DNA from: Prevotella sp.
GTDB taxonomy: Bacteria > Bacteroidota > Bacteroidia > Bacteroidales > Bacteroidaceae
Length of the DNA: 64,000 nucleotides
Assembly: GCA_017428925.1 (NCBI GenBank)
Contig: JAFRPY010000020.1
Location: 1-64,000 of the forward strand
Reading direction: 5' to 3'
Positions 16,363-24,693 of the stretch are shown one piece after another (position 1 is the stretch's first letter; each line of letters starts with the position of its first letter). The notes below the pieces were generated by a model, which was given only the letters and a program-made list of their open reading frames with translations, was not told the origin of the DNA and ran no database searches. A program made the translations under genes and the position numbers.

Positions 16363-18870
16363 TTACTTTTTTACCTTTTTAATTTTTTTGCTTTTCCCAT
16401 CGTTGCGGAGCCAACGATAGATGGCGGGTTGAACTACGTATGAAAGGATAATGGCCGAGAGCAGACCGACAAGAGTGGAGAACCCTACACTTCGGATGGC
16501 GGGATGAACAGCGAGAAGCATGCTGCCAACAGTGACGAGCAGGGTGACAGCAGAAAGCAGGATGGCCGTCTTGTGAGAGGTGAGAAGGGCTACGGGTGGT
16601 CGCGTCGTCGGGAATGGCGAGTGGTCAGAGGTGAGAGATTGCTCGTCGTTTATCAGGCCGTGCATGACGAAAATGCTATAGTCGACACCAATACCGAAGA
16701 TAAAGGTTGAGATGATGATGCTGATGAGATTAAACTGCTGGCCGAAGATGTTCATAGCACCCAACACGATAAGCCAGCTGAGCAGGATAGGCATAAAGCC
16801 CAGCAGGGTGTGCTTGATGTTGAAGTGGAACGACAGCCAGAGTACCAGCAGTACGAATGCCATAGACAGCCATTGCAGACGGTCGAAATCGCTGCTCATC
16901 TGGAGCAGGGTGTCTGTTGTATAATAATAAGTGTCGAGCACCAGCAGATGTGGATTGCTGCTGATGGCATCGCAGATGCGGATATAGTCGCTGTCGCTGC
17001 TGCGCACGGAGTCGTTCTGACAGCGTACGGAAGTGAAGCAGAGCCAGGTGCCGTCGTATGACTGTTCCATCAGTGTAGACAGGTAGCCCTGTGGAATCAA
17101 TCCGGCTTCGTAAACGGCATCAGCCTCATAGTCGGCCTTGGCAGCCTCGAAGAATGTCTCAAAGGCTTCGGGACGCAGGTCGGCAGCCGGAGCCGTTGCA
17201 TGAATCAGCTGGCGGACGGTGGCCAGGCGGCTTTCGTCCCAATAGCGGTACCAGGCATCGATGCGTTGTTGCTGTCGGTCGAGTGATACCAACAACTCGT
17301 TGGTGGGAGTATAGCTTTTCACCAGTCCAAGATGCTGAAGGGAGTCGAGTTTATGGCGGAGCACACCGAAGTGATGGAGGGCTTCCTCCATAGTCTGTCC
17401 CTGACTGGCAAAATATTTTGTCTTATCGCCTGTGTACGTCTTTTCGCGTAGCAAGTTCTCGGAGTGCTCCACCATTGGGTAGTCATAACCTAAGTTGTGC
17501 ATGTCGGCATCAAAGTGGGTTCCACCAATGAAGTAGGCACCAACACCAATGACTGTCAGCACAACGATAATGGCAATCAACGGCTTCTTGCGGTCGAAAG
17601 GATAAGCGATGATACGCTCAACAAAAGCAGGAAGCGCATGCCGGACTGGCCTTAGCATCTGCGGCAACCATACGAGTGAGAACAGTGTGGCACCGAGAAT
17701 GGCAAATGCGGCAAACAGTCCGAAGTCGCGCAGCAGGTCGGTCTGAATGAATAGGAGTCCAGAAAACGATCCGATTGTCGTGATACAGCCCAAGAGTACA
17801 GGCTTCACCTGGTCGCGCAACAGTTGTACGGGGTCGCTGACATACTGATGATGAGTCATCACATGGAGCACATAGCTGAGTGCCACACCGAGCACCACAC
17901 CACCGATTCCCAAAGCCAGTAGCGAGAACTCGCCTTTCATCCAGTACATCATGGTCAGTCCGAATAGTGTTCCGAATGCCACAGGCAATAAGAGCAGTGG
18001 GATGGTGTCCCACCGGCGGAAGCATAGCAGCAGGAAAATCAGTACCAAGGCCAGTGCCCCTGCTATGGTGGTGGTCAGGTCGTGCTTAATCTGTGTGGAG
18101 TTGTAGTAACCGCTGGCAGGTGTACCGTGATAGCTAACGATAACGTCGGGATGCGACTGTCGGAGCTGACTGATTACGGTGTTGAGCCGTTCAAAGAGTG
18201 CTGAGCCCTGACCAGTATTGGTTGACGAGAACCGCGGTGTTAGGAATGCCAGACACACCGTTGTATCGGGCACGAAGAAATGGTTGTCCAAAGTCTGGTA
18301 AGTGCCACCGTTCAGCAGCGAAGTCATCTGTTTGGCCAGCACGTTGCGCATGCCTATCGGATCCAGCTCTATCAGCTCGGGGAACATCTCACCGAATCCG
18401 CCTTGCAGGTCGTCACGGTTTTGCAGCATCTGCTGTGCGAAGTGTTCTCGTGTCAGCAAGGAATCGAAATGCACATAGACAGCCGTATCGATATAGGCCG
18501 GCAGGTGGGCTGTCATGTAGTCAATAGCCTCGGGCAGCATTTCTTCGTCAATCCTGTAGAACAGATTCTCTATCAGGGCCGTATCGCGTTGAAGGGAGTC
18601 AGCAAGTGCATCGCAGGTAGCCGCCAGTTCTTGGTAGTCACTCCCTTCGAAAAGCACAAATACTTTGTCCTTGATCTTCAGGTCGGCAAAGGCCAGCTTG
18701 GTGCTGCCATCCTCATTTTTCGAAGATGGCATCAACTGATTGATGTCTTCCTCCAGGTGAATTTGCGAGGAGCAATAGCCAAACAATACGAAGAGACATG
18801 CCAAAGAGAGCCAGCAGACTACCCGATGGCTATGGAAATACTGATAGATTCGGACAAACAGTTCTGTCAT
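16363..18870 (-). CDS. MMPL/RND-family exporter
   Basis: An 835-residue membrane protein with the two-fold RND layout: one helix, a large periplasmic loop (about 40-270), five helices, one helix, a second loop (about 470-670) and five more helices. LALGIGGVVLGVALSYVLH and ISTFIFGIGVDYSIFVMHG are the paired helix-4 signatures, the second with the Gly-x-Asp-Tyr pattern of MMPL proteins. Members of this family export lipids and polyketide-like molecules. The start overlaps the dehydratase stop by 4 bp, and with the LolA-like gene it forms an export route for the product made by the adjacent ACP, ketosynthase and dehydratase. Confidence 0.85.
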   Translation of the reverse strand: MTELFVRIYQYFHSHRVVCWLSLACLFVLFGYCSSQIHLEEDINQLMPSSKNEDGSTKLAFADLKIKDKVFVLFEGSDYQELAATCDALADSLQRDTALIENLFYRIDEEMLPEAIDYMTAHLPAYIDTAVYVHFDSLLTREHFAQQMLQNRDDLQGGFGEMFPELIELDPIGMRNVLAKQMTSLLNGGTYQTLDNHFFVPDTTVCLAFLTPRFSSTNTGQGSALFERLNTVISQLRQSHPDVIVSYHGTPASGYYNSTQIKHDLTTTIAGALALVLIFLLLCFRRWDTIPLLLLPVAFGTLFGLTMMYWMKGEFSLLALGIGGVVLGVALSYVLHVMTHHQYVSDPVQLLRDQVKPVLLGCITTIGSFSGLLFIQTDLLRDFGLFAAFAILGATLFSLVWLPQMLRPVRHALPAFVERIIAYPFDRKKPLIAIIVVLTVIGVGAYFIGGTHFDADMHNLGYDYPMVEHSENLLREKTYTGDKTKYFASQGQTMEEALHHFGVLRHKLDSLQHLGLVKSYTPTNELLVSLDRQQQRIDAWYRYWDESRLATVRQLIHATAPAADLRPEAFETFFEAAKADYEADAVYEAGLIPQGYLSTLMEQSYDGTWLCFTSVRCQNDSVRSSDSDYIRICDAISSNPHLLVLDTYYYTTDTLLQMSSDFDRLQWLSMAFVLLVLWLSFHFNIKHTLLGFMPILLSWLIVLGAMNIFGQQFNLISIIISTFIFGIGVDYSIFVMHGLINDEQSLTSDHSPFPTTRPPVALLTSHKTAILLSAVTLLVTVGSMLLAVHPAIRSVGFSTLVGLLSAIILSYVVQPAIYRWLRNDGKSKKIKKVKK

Positions 18871-19316
18871 TTTACAAATATTTTCAAGTCAACTTCGCAA
18901 ATCGTTTCATTGCCAATGCAAGATTTTCCATGACAGAGCGTCATCGAACCAAACGAGAAGCCCATCGTAACGGTTGTCGTGATTTGCTCGTTGGCACGTG
19001 GACGACGTTGGCATGCGAAATGCTTCACTTCAGCAATCATCCCCACAGGAGGATTGACGGCTCCTTGTTGGATTGCCACATGTCCGGCAAGCGCCGAGGC
19101 CGACTGGGCGATATGCTCAATCAGTCCCGACTCTGACATCTCACCACTTGGCTGCATGAAAAAGTTGTCTAACCTCACAGACAGCGAGGTGGTACAGGAT
19201 GTGCCCGTCAGGCTCTCTGCCGTTGTGGACTCCTCACCAACCTCAAGCGCATCCACCATCACAAAGGGTTTGCGCTGTGGAATCAGTTGCAAGATTTCGA
19301 CACCTTTATAATGCAT
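18867..19316 (-). CDS. hotdog-fold 3-hydroxyacyl-ACP dehydratase-like protein
   Basis: A 149-residue hotdog protein. ILQLIPQRKPFVMVDAL (8-24) is the FabZ-type N-terminal signature and ESGLIEHIAQSASA (62-75) holds the conserved catalytic acid, Glu67. The HFP segment that carries the catalytic histidine of FabZ is absent: the corresponding positions read NFFMQPSGEMSE. Related dehydratases of flexirubin and aryl-polyene clusters share this form, so it may use another histidine (for example His68) or act as a non-dehydrating hotdog protein. It lies between the ACP gene and the exporter gene in one operon and should act on ACP-bound 3-hydroxyacyl intermediates. Confidence 0.75.
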   Translation of the reverse strand: MHYKGVEILQLIPQRKPFVMVDALEVGEESTTAESLTGTSCTTSLSVRLDNFFMQPSGEMSESGLIEHIAQSASALAGHVAIQQGAVNPPVGMIAEVKHFACQRRPRANEQITTTVTMGFSFGSMTLCHGKSCIGNETICEVDLKIFVK

Positions 19317-19349
19317 AATGCTTAATGCTTATTCTTCGCTCTTCACTTA

Positions 19350-19589
19350 TCAAAGGTGCTGCTCAATGTAATCGTACAGATTGTTGAAGGTCTGGATTTG
19401 CTTCAGGTCTTCAACGGGGATGGTAATCTTATAGGTCATCTGCACAAGGGCAATGAGGTCTACCAGATTGATACTGTCCAGATTGAGCGTCTCCTTCAGG
19501 TTCGCATCGGGGGTAAACTCACTCTGTTCTACTTCAAACTCTTCTTCCAGCAGGCTGTTCACCTGATCAATAATTTCTTGTCTTGTCAT
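19350..19589 (-). CDS. acyl carrier protein
   Basis: A 79-residue acidic four-helix protein with the phosphopantetheine site LDSINLVDL (Ser39). Length and charge are standard for a type II ACP. It lies between the ketosynthase (9 bp away) and the dehydratase genes, so it is the dedicated carrier of this cluster, not the housekeeping AcpP, which is normally linked to fabF. Confidence 0.92.
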   Translation of the reverse strand: MTRQEIIDQVNSLLEEEFEVEQSEFTPDANLKETLNLDSINLVDLIALVQMTYKITIPVEDLKQIQTFNNLYDYIEQHL

Positions 19590-19598
19590 AATTGTTAC

Positions 19599-20819
19599 TT
19601 ATAAGTTTTTAATAATTAATGTCGAATTGGTGCCGCCGAAGCCGAACGAGTTGCTCAGGAACATATCGAAATGCTGCTGGCGAGTCTCAGGGATGACGTT
19701 GATGCGTTGTGTCACCTCGTCTGGATTCTCGAAGTTCAGCGAACCGCCAATGAAGCCGTTCTTCATCATCAGCATTGAATAGACAATCTCCGAAGCACCT
19801 GCCATCCACATCTCGTGGCCCGTCAGGCTCTTCGTAGAGGTAACAGGAACCTTATAGTCGCCGAAGACCTGGGCGATGGCCTCGGCCTCACGGCTGTCGC
19901 CGATTGGGGTAGAGGTGGCATGCGCGTTGACATAGCCGATGTCAGTCGGCTCGACACCGGCACTCTCTATACAGCGCAGCAGCGAGCGGGTTGGTCCCTC
20001 CACGTTAGGAGTGGAGATATGGTCGCCATTGCCAGAGAATCCCCAGCCAAGAATTTCGGCCATGATAGGGGCACCACGGCGTATGGCGTGCTCATAACTC
20101 TCGATAATGAGTGTGGCCGCACCACCACTGGGCACCAGTCCGTCGCGGTCGCGGTCGAAGGGGCGGCTAGCTTTCGTGGGTTCGTCGATACGGGTGGAGA
20201 AAGTCTGCAGGGCGTCGAACGAAGCGATGCCGTACATATTGTTCTCTTCAGCACCGCCGCAGACGATGCAGTCCTGCAAGCCGTTCTTAATGAGCAGGAA
20301 GCCCAGGCCTAACGACTGCGAACCGCTGGCACAGGCCGCCGAAGCAGTGAGATTGATACCCTTCAGGTGGAACAACGTGGCCAAATTCATCGTCACCGTC
20401 GAGTTCATCGACTGGAATATGGCCCCGGAGCCACAGGCAGCCGTAGAACCAATCTGGCGGAACTTGTCCATAGCCACCATCGTCGACTCGGCCACGGAGT
20501 CGTTGCCATAGATAACACCCACCTCGTGGCTGTCGATATAGTCTTGCGTCAACCGTGCCTGCTCCAATGCCTGCACAGTGGCCACATAGGCGTACTGAGC
20601 CTCCTCGGGCATCATCTGTCGCACGTTGCGGCTTAACACTTTCTTCAAATCGGGTTTGGGTACATTGCCGCAGATAGGCGAGCGGAAACCCGCATCCTGG
20701 CGCTCCTGGCTGAACACAATGCCGCTCTTTCCTTCGAACAACGACTGGCGCACCTCTTCGAGCGTTGTGCCGATACATGACCAGATGCCCATACCCGTAA
20801 TTACTACTCTTCTTTCCAT
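19599..20819 (-). CDS. beta-ketoacyl-ACP synthase (KAS II-like)
   Basis: A 406-residue thiolase-fold condensing enzyme. The catalytic triad is present: Cys163 in SAACASGSQSL, His300 in VNAHATSTPIGD and His335 in TGHEMWMAGASE, with Lys330 preceding. FGFGGTNSTLII near the end is the usual C-terminal motif. It performs decarboxylative Claisen condensation with malonyl-ACP. GHEMWMAGA replaces the common GHTLGAAG, as in ketosynthases of polyene clusters in Bacteroidota. Being alone, without a ketoreductase or second ketosynthase nearby, it must share enzymes with primary fatty-acid synthesis or have a limited role. Confidence 0.92.
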   Translation of the reverse strand: MERRVVITGMGIWSCIGTTLEEVRQSLFEGKSGIVFSQERQDAGFRSPICGNVPKPDLKKVLSRNVRQMMPEEAQYAYVATVQALEQARLTQDYIDSHEVGVIYGNDSVAESTMVAMDKFRQIGSTAACGSGAIFQSMNSTVTMNLATLFHLKGINLTASAACASGSQSLGLGFLLIKNGLQDCIVCGGAEENNMYGIASFDALQTFSTRIDEPTKASRPFDRDRDGLVPSGGAATLIIESYEHAIRRGAPIMAEILGWGFSGNGDHISTPNVEGPTRSLLRCIESAGVEPTDIGYVNAHATSTPIGDSREAEAIAQVFGDYKVPVTSTKSLTGHEMWMAGASEIVYSMLMMKNGFIGGSLNFENPDEVTQRINVIPETRQQHFDMFLSNSFGFGGTNSTLIIKNL

Positions 20820-20852
20820 ATTTATTTTTACTTTTTTACCTTTTTACTTTTT
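20820..20852 (-). repeat. AGGTAAAAA-type low-complexity operon spacer
   Basis: Reverse strand reads as alternating AAAAAGGTAAAAA and AAAAAGTAAAAA units between the GNAT-like and ketosynthase genes, the longest of the three such spacers in the window (others at 8062-8096 and 16350-16362). Confidence 0.5.
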
Positions 20853-22001
20853 TTACCTTTTTACCTTTTTAATATAACACCGGCGGCGCTTGACGTACTC
20901 AGGCTTCAGTGGTTTCCACTGCGACAATTCCCTCACGTTATCTTCCAGTTGCGGTCCCGTCTCAGCCCACTTGAAACCATACTGGTTATAAATAGGTATA
21001 AGGTCGTCGAAGAACAGGGCGTTCACGCCCATCCCCTGATAATCGGGGCGCACACCGACAAGCAGCATCTCCACCGTATCCTCATGCTTCCATTTCAGTG
21101 CCTTCAGCAAGTGATACCATCCCGTGGGAAACAGCCGACCGTCTGCCTTCTGCAACGCTTCCGACAAACTGCCGATAGTGACGGCAGCCCCCACCACTTC
21201 ATCCTGACTGTTGAGCACGATGGGCACCATCCGTCTGTCAATCAGTGGTAAGTAACGGTCGAGGAATGCTGTAATCTGAGACTCCGACAGCGCCGAAAAG
21301 CCGAAGATAGGAGCGTAAGCCTCGTTAAACATCTGCAATGCTTGCTCTGCATAGCGCCGGCGGTCGATGCTCTTGTCACCCAACTTCACCACTCGGAGCC
21401 CCAATTGCTCGCGCACATACTGCGCCGTGCGACTGTAGCGCGGGGGTGTTTCCCCTGGGATTCCTATGCGAATCTGCACCCAGTCCACCGCCTTACTGAA
21501 ACCCAGAGCCTCCAGATGGCGCGGATAATAGTCAGGGTTCCATATCGTGTTCATCGTCCCCCTCAGGTGGAAATCCTCAACCAGCATCCCCTCCTTGTCA
21601 AAGTCGGTGATGCCCATCGGACCCTGCAGCGTGTCCATACCTCGCTCCAGTCCCCACTGACCAACGGCATCGAGCAGGGCACGGCTGACGTCCAGGTCGT
21701 CTATAAACTCTATCAGACCGAACCTCACCACCTGCTGCCCCCATCGCTCGTTGGCCCTGCGGTTCACGATGCCCGCGATGCGCCCCACGGCAACACCGTC
21801 ACGATAAGCCACAAACGGCTGTATGTCGGAAAACTCCAGTCCTGGGTTCCCCCTGCGGCGGAACACGTTAGCAATGTCGCGCTCCAGGTCGGGCACATAC
21901 TGAGGCACGCCGCGATACAACGTGCGCGGCAGGCGCACAAAGTCGTTCATATCCCGTCGTCCCGTCGCCTTGCGAACCACTATGCCAGTCAACGTTTCCA
22001 T
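20853..22001 (-). CDS. GNAT-like acyltransferase-fold protein
   Basis: A 382-residue protein of a family widespread in Bacteroidota. FVRLPRTLYRGVPQYVPDLE (22-41) is its N-terminal hallmark, FVAYRDGVAVGRIAGIVNRRAN and GMDTLQGPMGITDFDKEGML form the first half, and MLLVGVRPDYQGMGVNALFFDDLI has the V-x-x-x-x-Q/R-G-x-G acetyl-CoA-binding loop of GNAT enzymes. Substrate unknown. It is the first gene of the operon that continues with ketosynthase, ACP, dehydratase and exporter, so it may N- or O-acylate the product or a precursor. The C-terminus is Lys/Arg-rich. Confidence 0.65.
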   Translation of the reverse strand: METLTGIVVRKATGRRDMNDFVRLPRTLYRGVPQYVPDLERDIANVFRRRGNPGLEFSDIQPFVAYRDGVAVGRIAGIVNRRANERWGQQVVRFGLIEFIDDLDVSRALLDAVGQWGLERGMDTLQGPMGITDFDKEGMLVEDFHLRGTMNTIWNPDYYPRHLEALGFSKAVDWVQIRIGIPGETPPRYSRTAQYVREQLGLRVVKLGDKSIDRRRYAEQALQMFNEAYAPIFGFSALSESQITAFLDRYLPLIDRRMVPIVLNSQDEVVGAAVTIGSLSEALQKADGRLFPTGWYHLLKALKWKHEDTVEMLLVGVRPDYQGMGVNALFFDDLIPIYNQYGFKWAETGPQLEDNVRELSQWKPLKPEYVKRRRCYIKKVKR

Positions 22002-22022
22002 TTCCGTCTATGATTTAGGGTG

Positions 22023-22030
22023 CAAAAGTA
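22023..22030 (-). promoter_or_regulatory. candidate -7 box of the GNAT/ketosynthase operon
   Basis: Reverse-strand TACTTTTG lies 21 bp upstream of the start at 22001. No clear -33 box. A small TGCCC/GGGCA hairpin at 22095-22107 follows the yolD-like gene and may end that transcript. Confidence 0.45.
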
Positions 22031-22125
22031 AACGTTTTCCATAAAAGTACGACGTTCAATATTTCTTCAAAAATATTCATTCTTTCCTTTTTAGTGCCCT
22101 TCGGGCAGAAATTTAACAAATCTAA

Positions 22126-22299
22126 TCATATCTTATCTGTTATTTCAGACATTTGGCCTGCCTCCTGAATGGCTGCATTGAAGCCGGTCAGTGCGGCAAA
22201 GGGCGCAAACTGGGCTGCACGGTTCCACATCGACATACGCGGATGATGCTTCGGCTCGTAATGCGGAAGGTTGATGATATCGTCGTAGTCGTGCGTCAT
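22126..22299 (-). CDS. YolD-like small protein, partner of the Y-family polymerase
   Basis: A 57-residue protein, MTHDYDDIINLPHYEPK followed by HPRMSMWNRAAQFAPFAALTGF. The HPRMS-x6-QFAPFAALTG block is the signature of the short YolD-like proteins that accompany UmuC/UvrX-type polymerases. The start codon overlaps the polymerase stop codon (ATGA, 22296-22299), so the two are translationally coupled. Its job is unknown; in other bacteria it is assumed to be a UmuD-like accessory. The C-terminus ends SEITDKI, with no further domain. Confidence 0.8.
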   Translation of the reverse strand: MTHDYDDIINLPHYEPKHHPRMSMWNRAAQFAPFAALTGFNAAIQEAGQMSEITDKI

Positions 22300-23807
22300 G
22301 CCTTGTGCCCCCCAATCTGTTTGTTACGTTCCCTGGCCGTAGCCCCCTCCTTGAAGTTCAGCCCCCTGAGGATGGCGTTCTTGCCGAAACGCTGTTTTAT
22401 CTCTATCCGTGCTTGCTGCATCCGGCGCTCTTTGTCAAGCCTGGCCTGTTCTTTCCGGCGCTTTCTCTCTATCGCCTCGTAGTCAGTGAAAAGGTCGAGT
22501 TGCCGGGGCACATTCAACTGTGCAGCAACCGACGCCTCAGATACCACATGGTTCGTCGTGAGGTTGAGTCTTCGTATCAGCAAATCTGGATTCACGCAGC
22601 GCTCGAACAACGCTGTCGCCGCTTCCATGATGAGCTGCGACGATGATGTAGGCTTCTCGAAGTTATGTGTGCCATGCGCATGCTTGGGCACGGCCTTTCC
22701 ATAATAGTTTGTGGTAATCTCCCCTTGATATTTGACACGAATTTCAGGTCGCGTCAGACTTTCCGCATCGAAGCCTACGGTCAGCACCAGTTGGTCGGTC
22801 ACCAGCCGCTTCGATACCAGCTGGAGCGCCATGGCATCAGCCATCTCCTGTATCACCACACGGGCTTTCTTGAAAGTGTATGGCTCCTGCAGCACTTGTC
22901 CGCTGCTGAACGAGTTGGTCTCTGGCCTGTAGGCCTTCACATCCTTTATCGTACAGGGTTCCCAGCCCCAGGCATGGTCTATCAGCAGTTCGGCATTCAC
23001 GCCAAAGAGCCGGTAGAGTAGACTTTCGTTCTGTATCGACATCCGGGCCAACTTGCCCATCGTGTCAATGCCACAGGCAGCCAGCCGCTCTGCCGTGCCA
23101 TGCCCCACACGCCAAAACTTAGTGATAGGCCTGTAGTCCCACAGCTCGCGCCTGTAGGTCATCTCGTCCAGCTCCGCTATTCTCACCCCGTCGGCATCGG
23201 CCGTAGCCTTCTTCGCCATGATGTCCATTGCCACCTTCGCCAGATACATGTTCGTGCCGATGCCGGCCGTTGCCGTGATGCCTGTCGTAGCCAGCACGTC
23301 GCGGATTATTTTCAAGGCCAGTTGATGAGCAGTCAGCTTGTAACTCCCCAGATAATCCGTCACGTCCATAAACACCTCGTCGATACTATACACATGGATA
23401 TCCTCCGGCGCAACGTATTTCAGGTAAGTCTCATACACCCGTGTGCTCACCTCGATATAGTGTGCCATACGCGGCGGTGCTGCGATATAGTCGAGTTCAA
23501 GGCTGGGATGCGCTTTCAGCTCAAGGTCGTCCGATGATTTTCCCGTCATCTTCCATCCGGCAGCACGCTTGCGTTCATTGTTGACCTCGCGCACGCGCTG
23601 CACCACCTCGAAAAGCCTTGCCCTTCCCCCTATACCGTAAGCCTTCAGCGACGGAGATACAGCCAGACAGATGGTTTTCTCCGTCCGCGCCACGTCGGCC
23701 ACCACCAGATTTGTGGTCAGCGGGTCCAGTCCCCTGTCCACACACTCCACCGAAGCGTAGAACGACTTCAGGTCGATGGCGATATACGTGCGCTGTTGGT
23801 CCTTCAT
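22296..23807 (-). CDS. Y-family DNA polymerase (UmuC/UvrX-like)
   Basis: A 503-residue translesion polymerase. Metal-binding acid in YIAIDLKSFYASVE (8-21), steric SVE region, and the second catalytic acids in VYSIDEVFMDVTDYL (about 139-153) are intact. ATAGIGTNMYLAKVAMD is the palm/thumb signature and a little-finger domain lies about 300-420. The last 80 residues are Arg/Lys-rich helix (ERKRRKEQARLDKERRMQQ). It copies past damaged bases with low fidelity. It is preceded by its own promoter and coupled to the YolD-like gene downstream. No LexA-type operator is evident. Confidence 0.92.
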   Translation of the reverse strand: MKDQQRTYIAIDLKSFYASVECVDRGLDPLTTNLVVADVARTEKTICLAVSPSLKAYGIGGRARLFEVVQRVREVNNERKRAAGWKMTGKSSDDLELKAHPSLELDYIAAPPRMAHYIEVSTRVYETYLKYVAPEDIHVYSIDEVFMDVTDYLGSYKLTAHQLALKIIRDVLATTGITATAGIGTNMYLAKVAMDIMAKKATADADGVRIAELDEMTYRRELWDYRPITKFWRVGHGTAERLAACGIDTMGKLARMSIQNESLLYRLFGVNAELLIDHAWGWEPCTIKDVKAYRPETNSFSSGQVLQEPYTFKKARVVIQEMADAMALQLVSKRLVTDQLVLTVGFDAESLTRPEIRVKYQGEITTNYYGKAVPKHAHGTHNFEKPTSSSQLIMEAATALFERCVNPDLLIRRLNLTTNHVVSEASVAAQLNVPRQLDLFTDYEAIERKRRKEQARLDKERRMQQARIEIKQRFGKNAILRGLNFKEGATARERNKQIGGHKA

Positions 23808-23842
23808 GCCTTCGATATTCCAACGTTTGTTAAAACATGCTG

Positions 23843-23850
23843 CAAAGTTA
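23843..23850 (-). promoter_or_regulatory. -7 box of the Y-family polymerase gene
   Basis: Reverse-strand TAACTTTG, 35 bp upstream of the start at 23807. A divergent forward -7 box (TACTTTTG) begins only 22 bp away at 23873. Confidence 0.5.
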
Positions 23851-23872
23851 GTGATTTTCCCTCATTTATGAG

Positions 23873-23880
23873 TACTTTTG
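23873..23880 (+). promoter_or_regulatory. -7 box of the DUF4112 gene
   Basis: TACTTTTG, followed directly by the leader element at 23886-23947 and the start codon at 23977. The -33 region is degenerate. Confidence 0.5.
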
Positions 23881-23885
23881 CAATA

Positions 23886-23947
23886 AAAGTTGCGAAGATG
23901 GGCTGAATCTCAGCAAAAAACGTGGTTCTTTGCGCTCGATTTGCACC
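23886..23947 (+). promoter_or_regulatory. structured 5' leader element shared with 223-286
   Basis: Blocks AAAGTTGCGA, GGGCTG, CTCAGCAA and TTTGCACC occur in the same order as at 223-286, over 62 versus 64 nt. GCTG and CAGC can pair across a five-base loop. The downstream genes are unrelated, so the element travels or is recruited independently of the coding region. Confidence 0.5.
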
Positions 23948-23976
23948 ATCTTTATGCTGAACTCGTATAGTCTGAT

Positions 23977-24465
23977 ATGAACGAAGGAAAGAGACTGCAG
24001 CGCCGCCAGCGTCTGATGGACAACAAAGTCTATCAGGCGATGGAAGGCCTGACGCGCTACATGGATCGTTACTATCTGGATGCGCTCGTCGGAGTCATTC
24101 CCGGATGGGGCGATGCCATTGCACTGATTACCGTCGTGCCGTTCGTCTATTTCTCCTTCCGTGTCATCAAGAGCATCCCGCTGACGCTGGCCGTTCTCAA
24201 CAATGCCCTGCGCGATGTGCTGCTTGGAATGATACCGTTCTTTGTGGGTGACATCATAGATTTTTTCCACCATGCAAACACCCAGAATATGCAGATGATT
24301 CAAGGATTCGTTGATGGTGATGAAGCGGTCATCAGGCAGGTAAACCAGCGTGCATGGCAATCAGCCGTCGTCCTTGTCCTTCTTCTCCTGCTCATCGCCC
24401 TTATGATTTGGCTTCTGGTTTCCTTTGGCAGCTATCTGTATTCTCTGCTGACATCCATTTTTTAA
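23977..24465 (+). CDS. DUF4112 membrane protein
   Basis: A 162-residue protein. The segment DRYYLDALVGVIPGWGDAI (about 30-48) is the hallmark of DUF4112, where GxxPGxGD precedes a hydrophobic hairpin. Hydrophobic segments at about 43-65, 85-100 and 128-155 suggest three membrane passes. A first stretch, RLQRRQRLMDNKV, is basic and cytosolic. Function unknown. It is a single gene with its own promoter and a structured leader. Confidence 0.8.
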   Translation: MNEGKRLQRRQRLMDNKVYQAMEGLTRYMDRYYLDALVGVIPGWGDAIALITVVPFVYFSFRVIKSIPLTLAVLNNALRDVLLGMIPFFVGDIIDFFHHANTQNMQMIQGFVDGDEAVIRQVNQRAWQSAVVLVLLLLLIALMIWLLVSFGSYLYSLLTSIF

Positions 24466-24522
24466 TGGAGTACAGATGCGCAGCACTGCCTCTACCGATA
24501 GTATTCTGTAGTTTCGCTGATT

Positions 24523-24602
24523 AAAACTATCAGTTTTCCCCTTTAAAACTCTCAGTTTTGCAACGAAAAACTGCCAGTTTTCTTTATCAAAACTGAATCC
24601 AG
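24523..24602. repeat. array of AAAACT-N3-AGTTTT palindromes with 22-bp period
   Basis: Three complete 15-bp palindromes, AAAACTATCAGTTTT (24523-24537), AAAACTCTCAGTTTT (24545-24559) and AAAACTGCCAGTTTT (24567-24581), plus a fourth left half AAAACTGA from 24589. The four units start exactly 22 bp apart, about two helical turns, so a repeated dimer would bind one face of the DNA. The array is between the DUF4112 gene and the promoter of the DUF6078 gene, about 80 bp upstream of its -7 box. It could be an operator array, an iteron-like site, or a terminator/insulator of stacked hairpins. The rest of 24466-24693 shows no gene. Confidence 0.75.
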
Positions 24603-24681
24603 TAGAATGTTAATCAGCATCACATATTTGAAAAAACAATAAAAACTAATGAATTTATTGGCAAAAGTCACTAATTATTTG

Positions 24682-24689
24682 TATTTTTG
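24682..24689 (+). promoter_or_regulatory. -7 box of the DUF6078 gene
   Basis: TATTTTTG ends 4 bp before the ATG at 24694, so that ATG would be at or before the transcription start; either the message is leaderless or translation begins at the next ATG (24730). Confidence 0.5.
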
Positions 24690-24693
24690 CATT

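Noticed and set aside
22296-23807. SOS (LexA) control of the Y-family polymerase
   Set aside because: No LexA-type palindrome is visible between the -7 box and the start.
24523-24602. Possible CRISPR array
   Set aside because: Repeats are 15-bp palindromes with 7-bp spacing, too short for repeats and spacers, and no cas gene is near.
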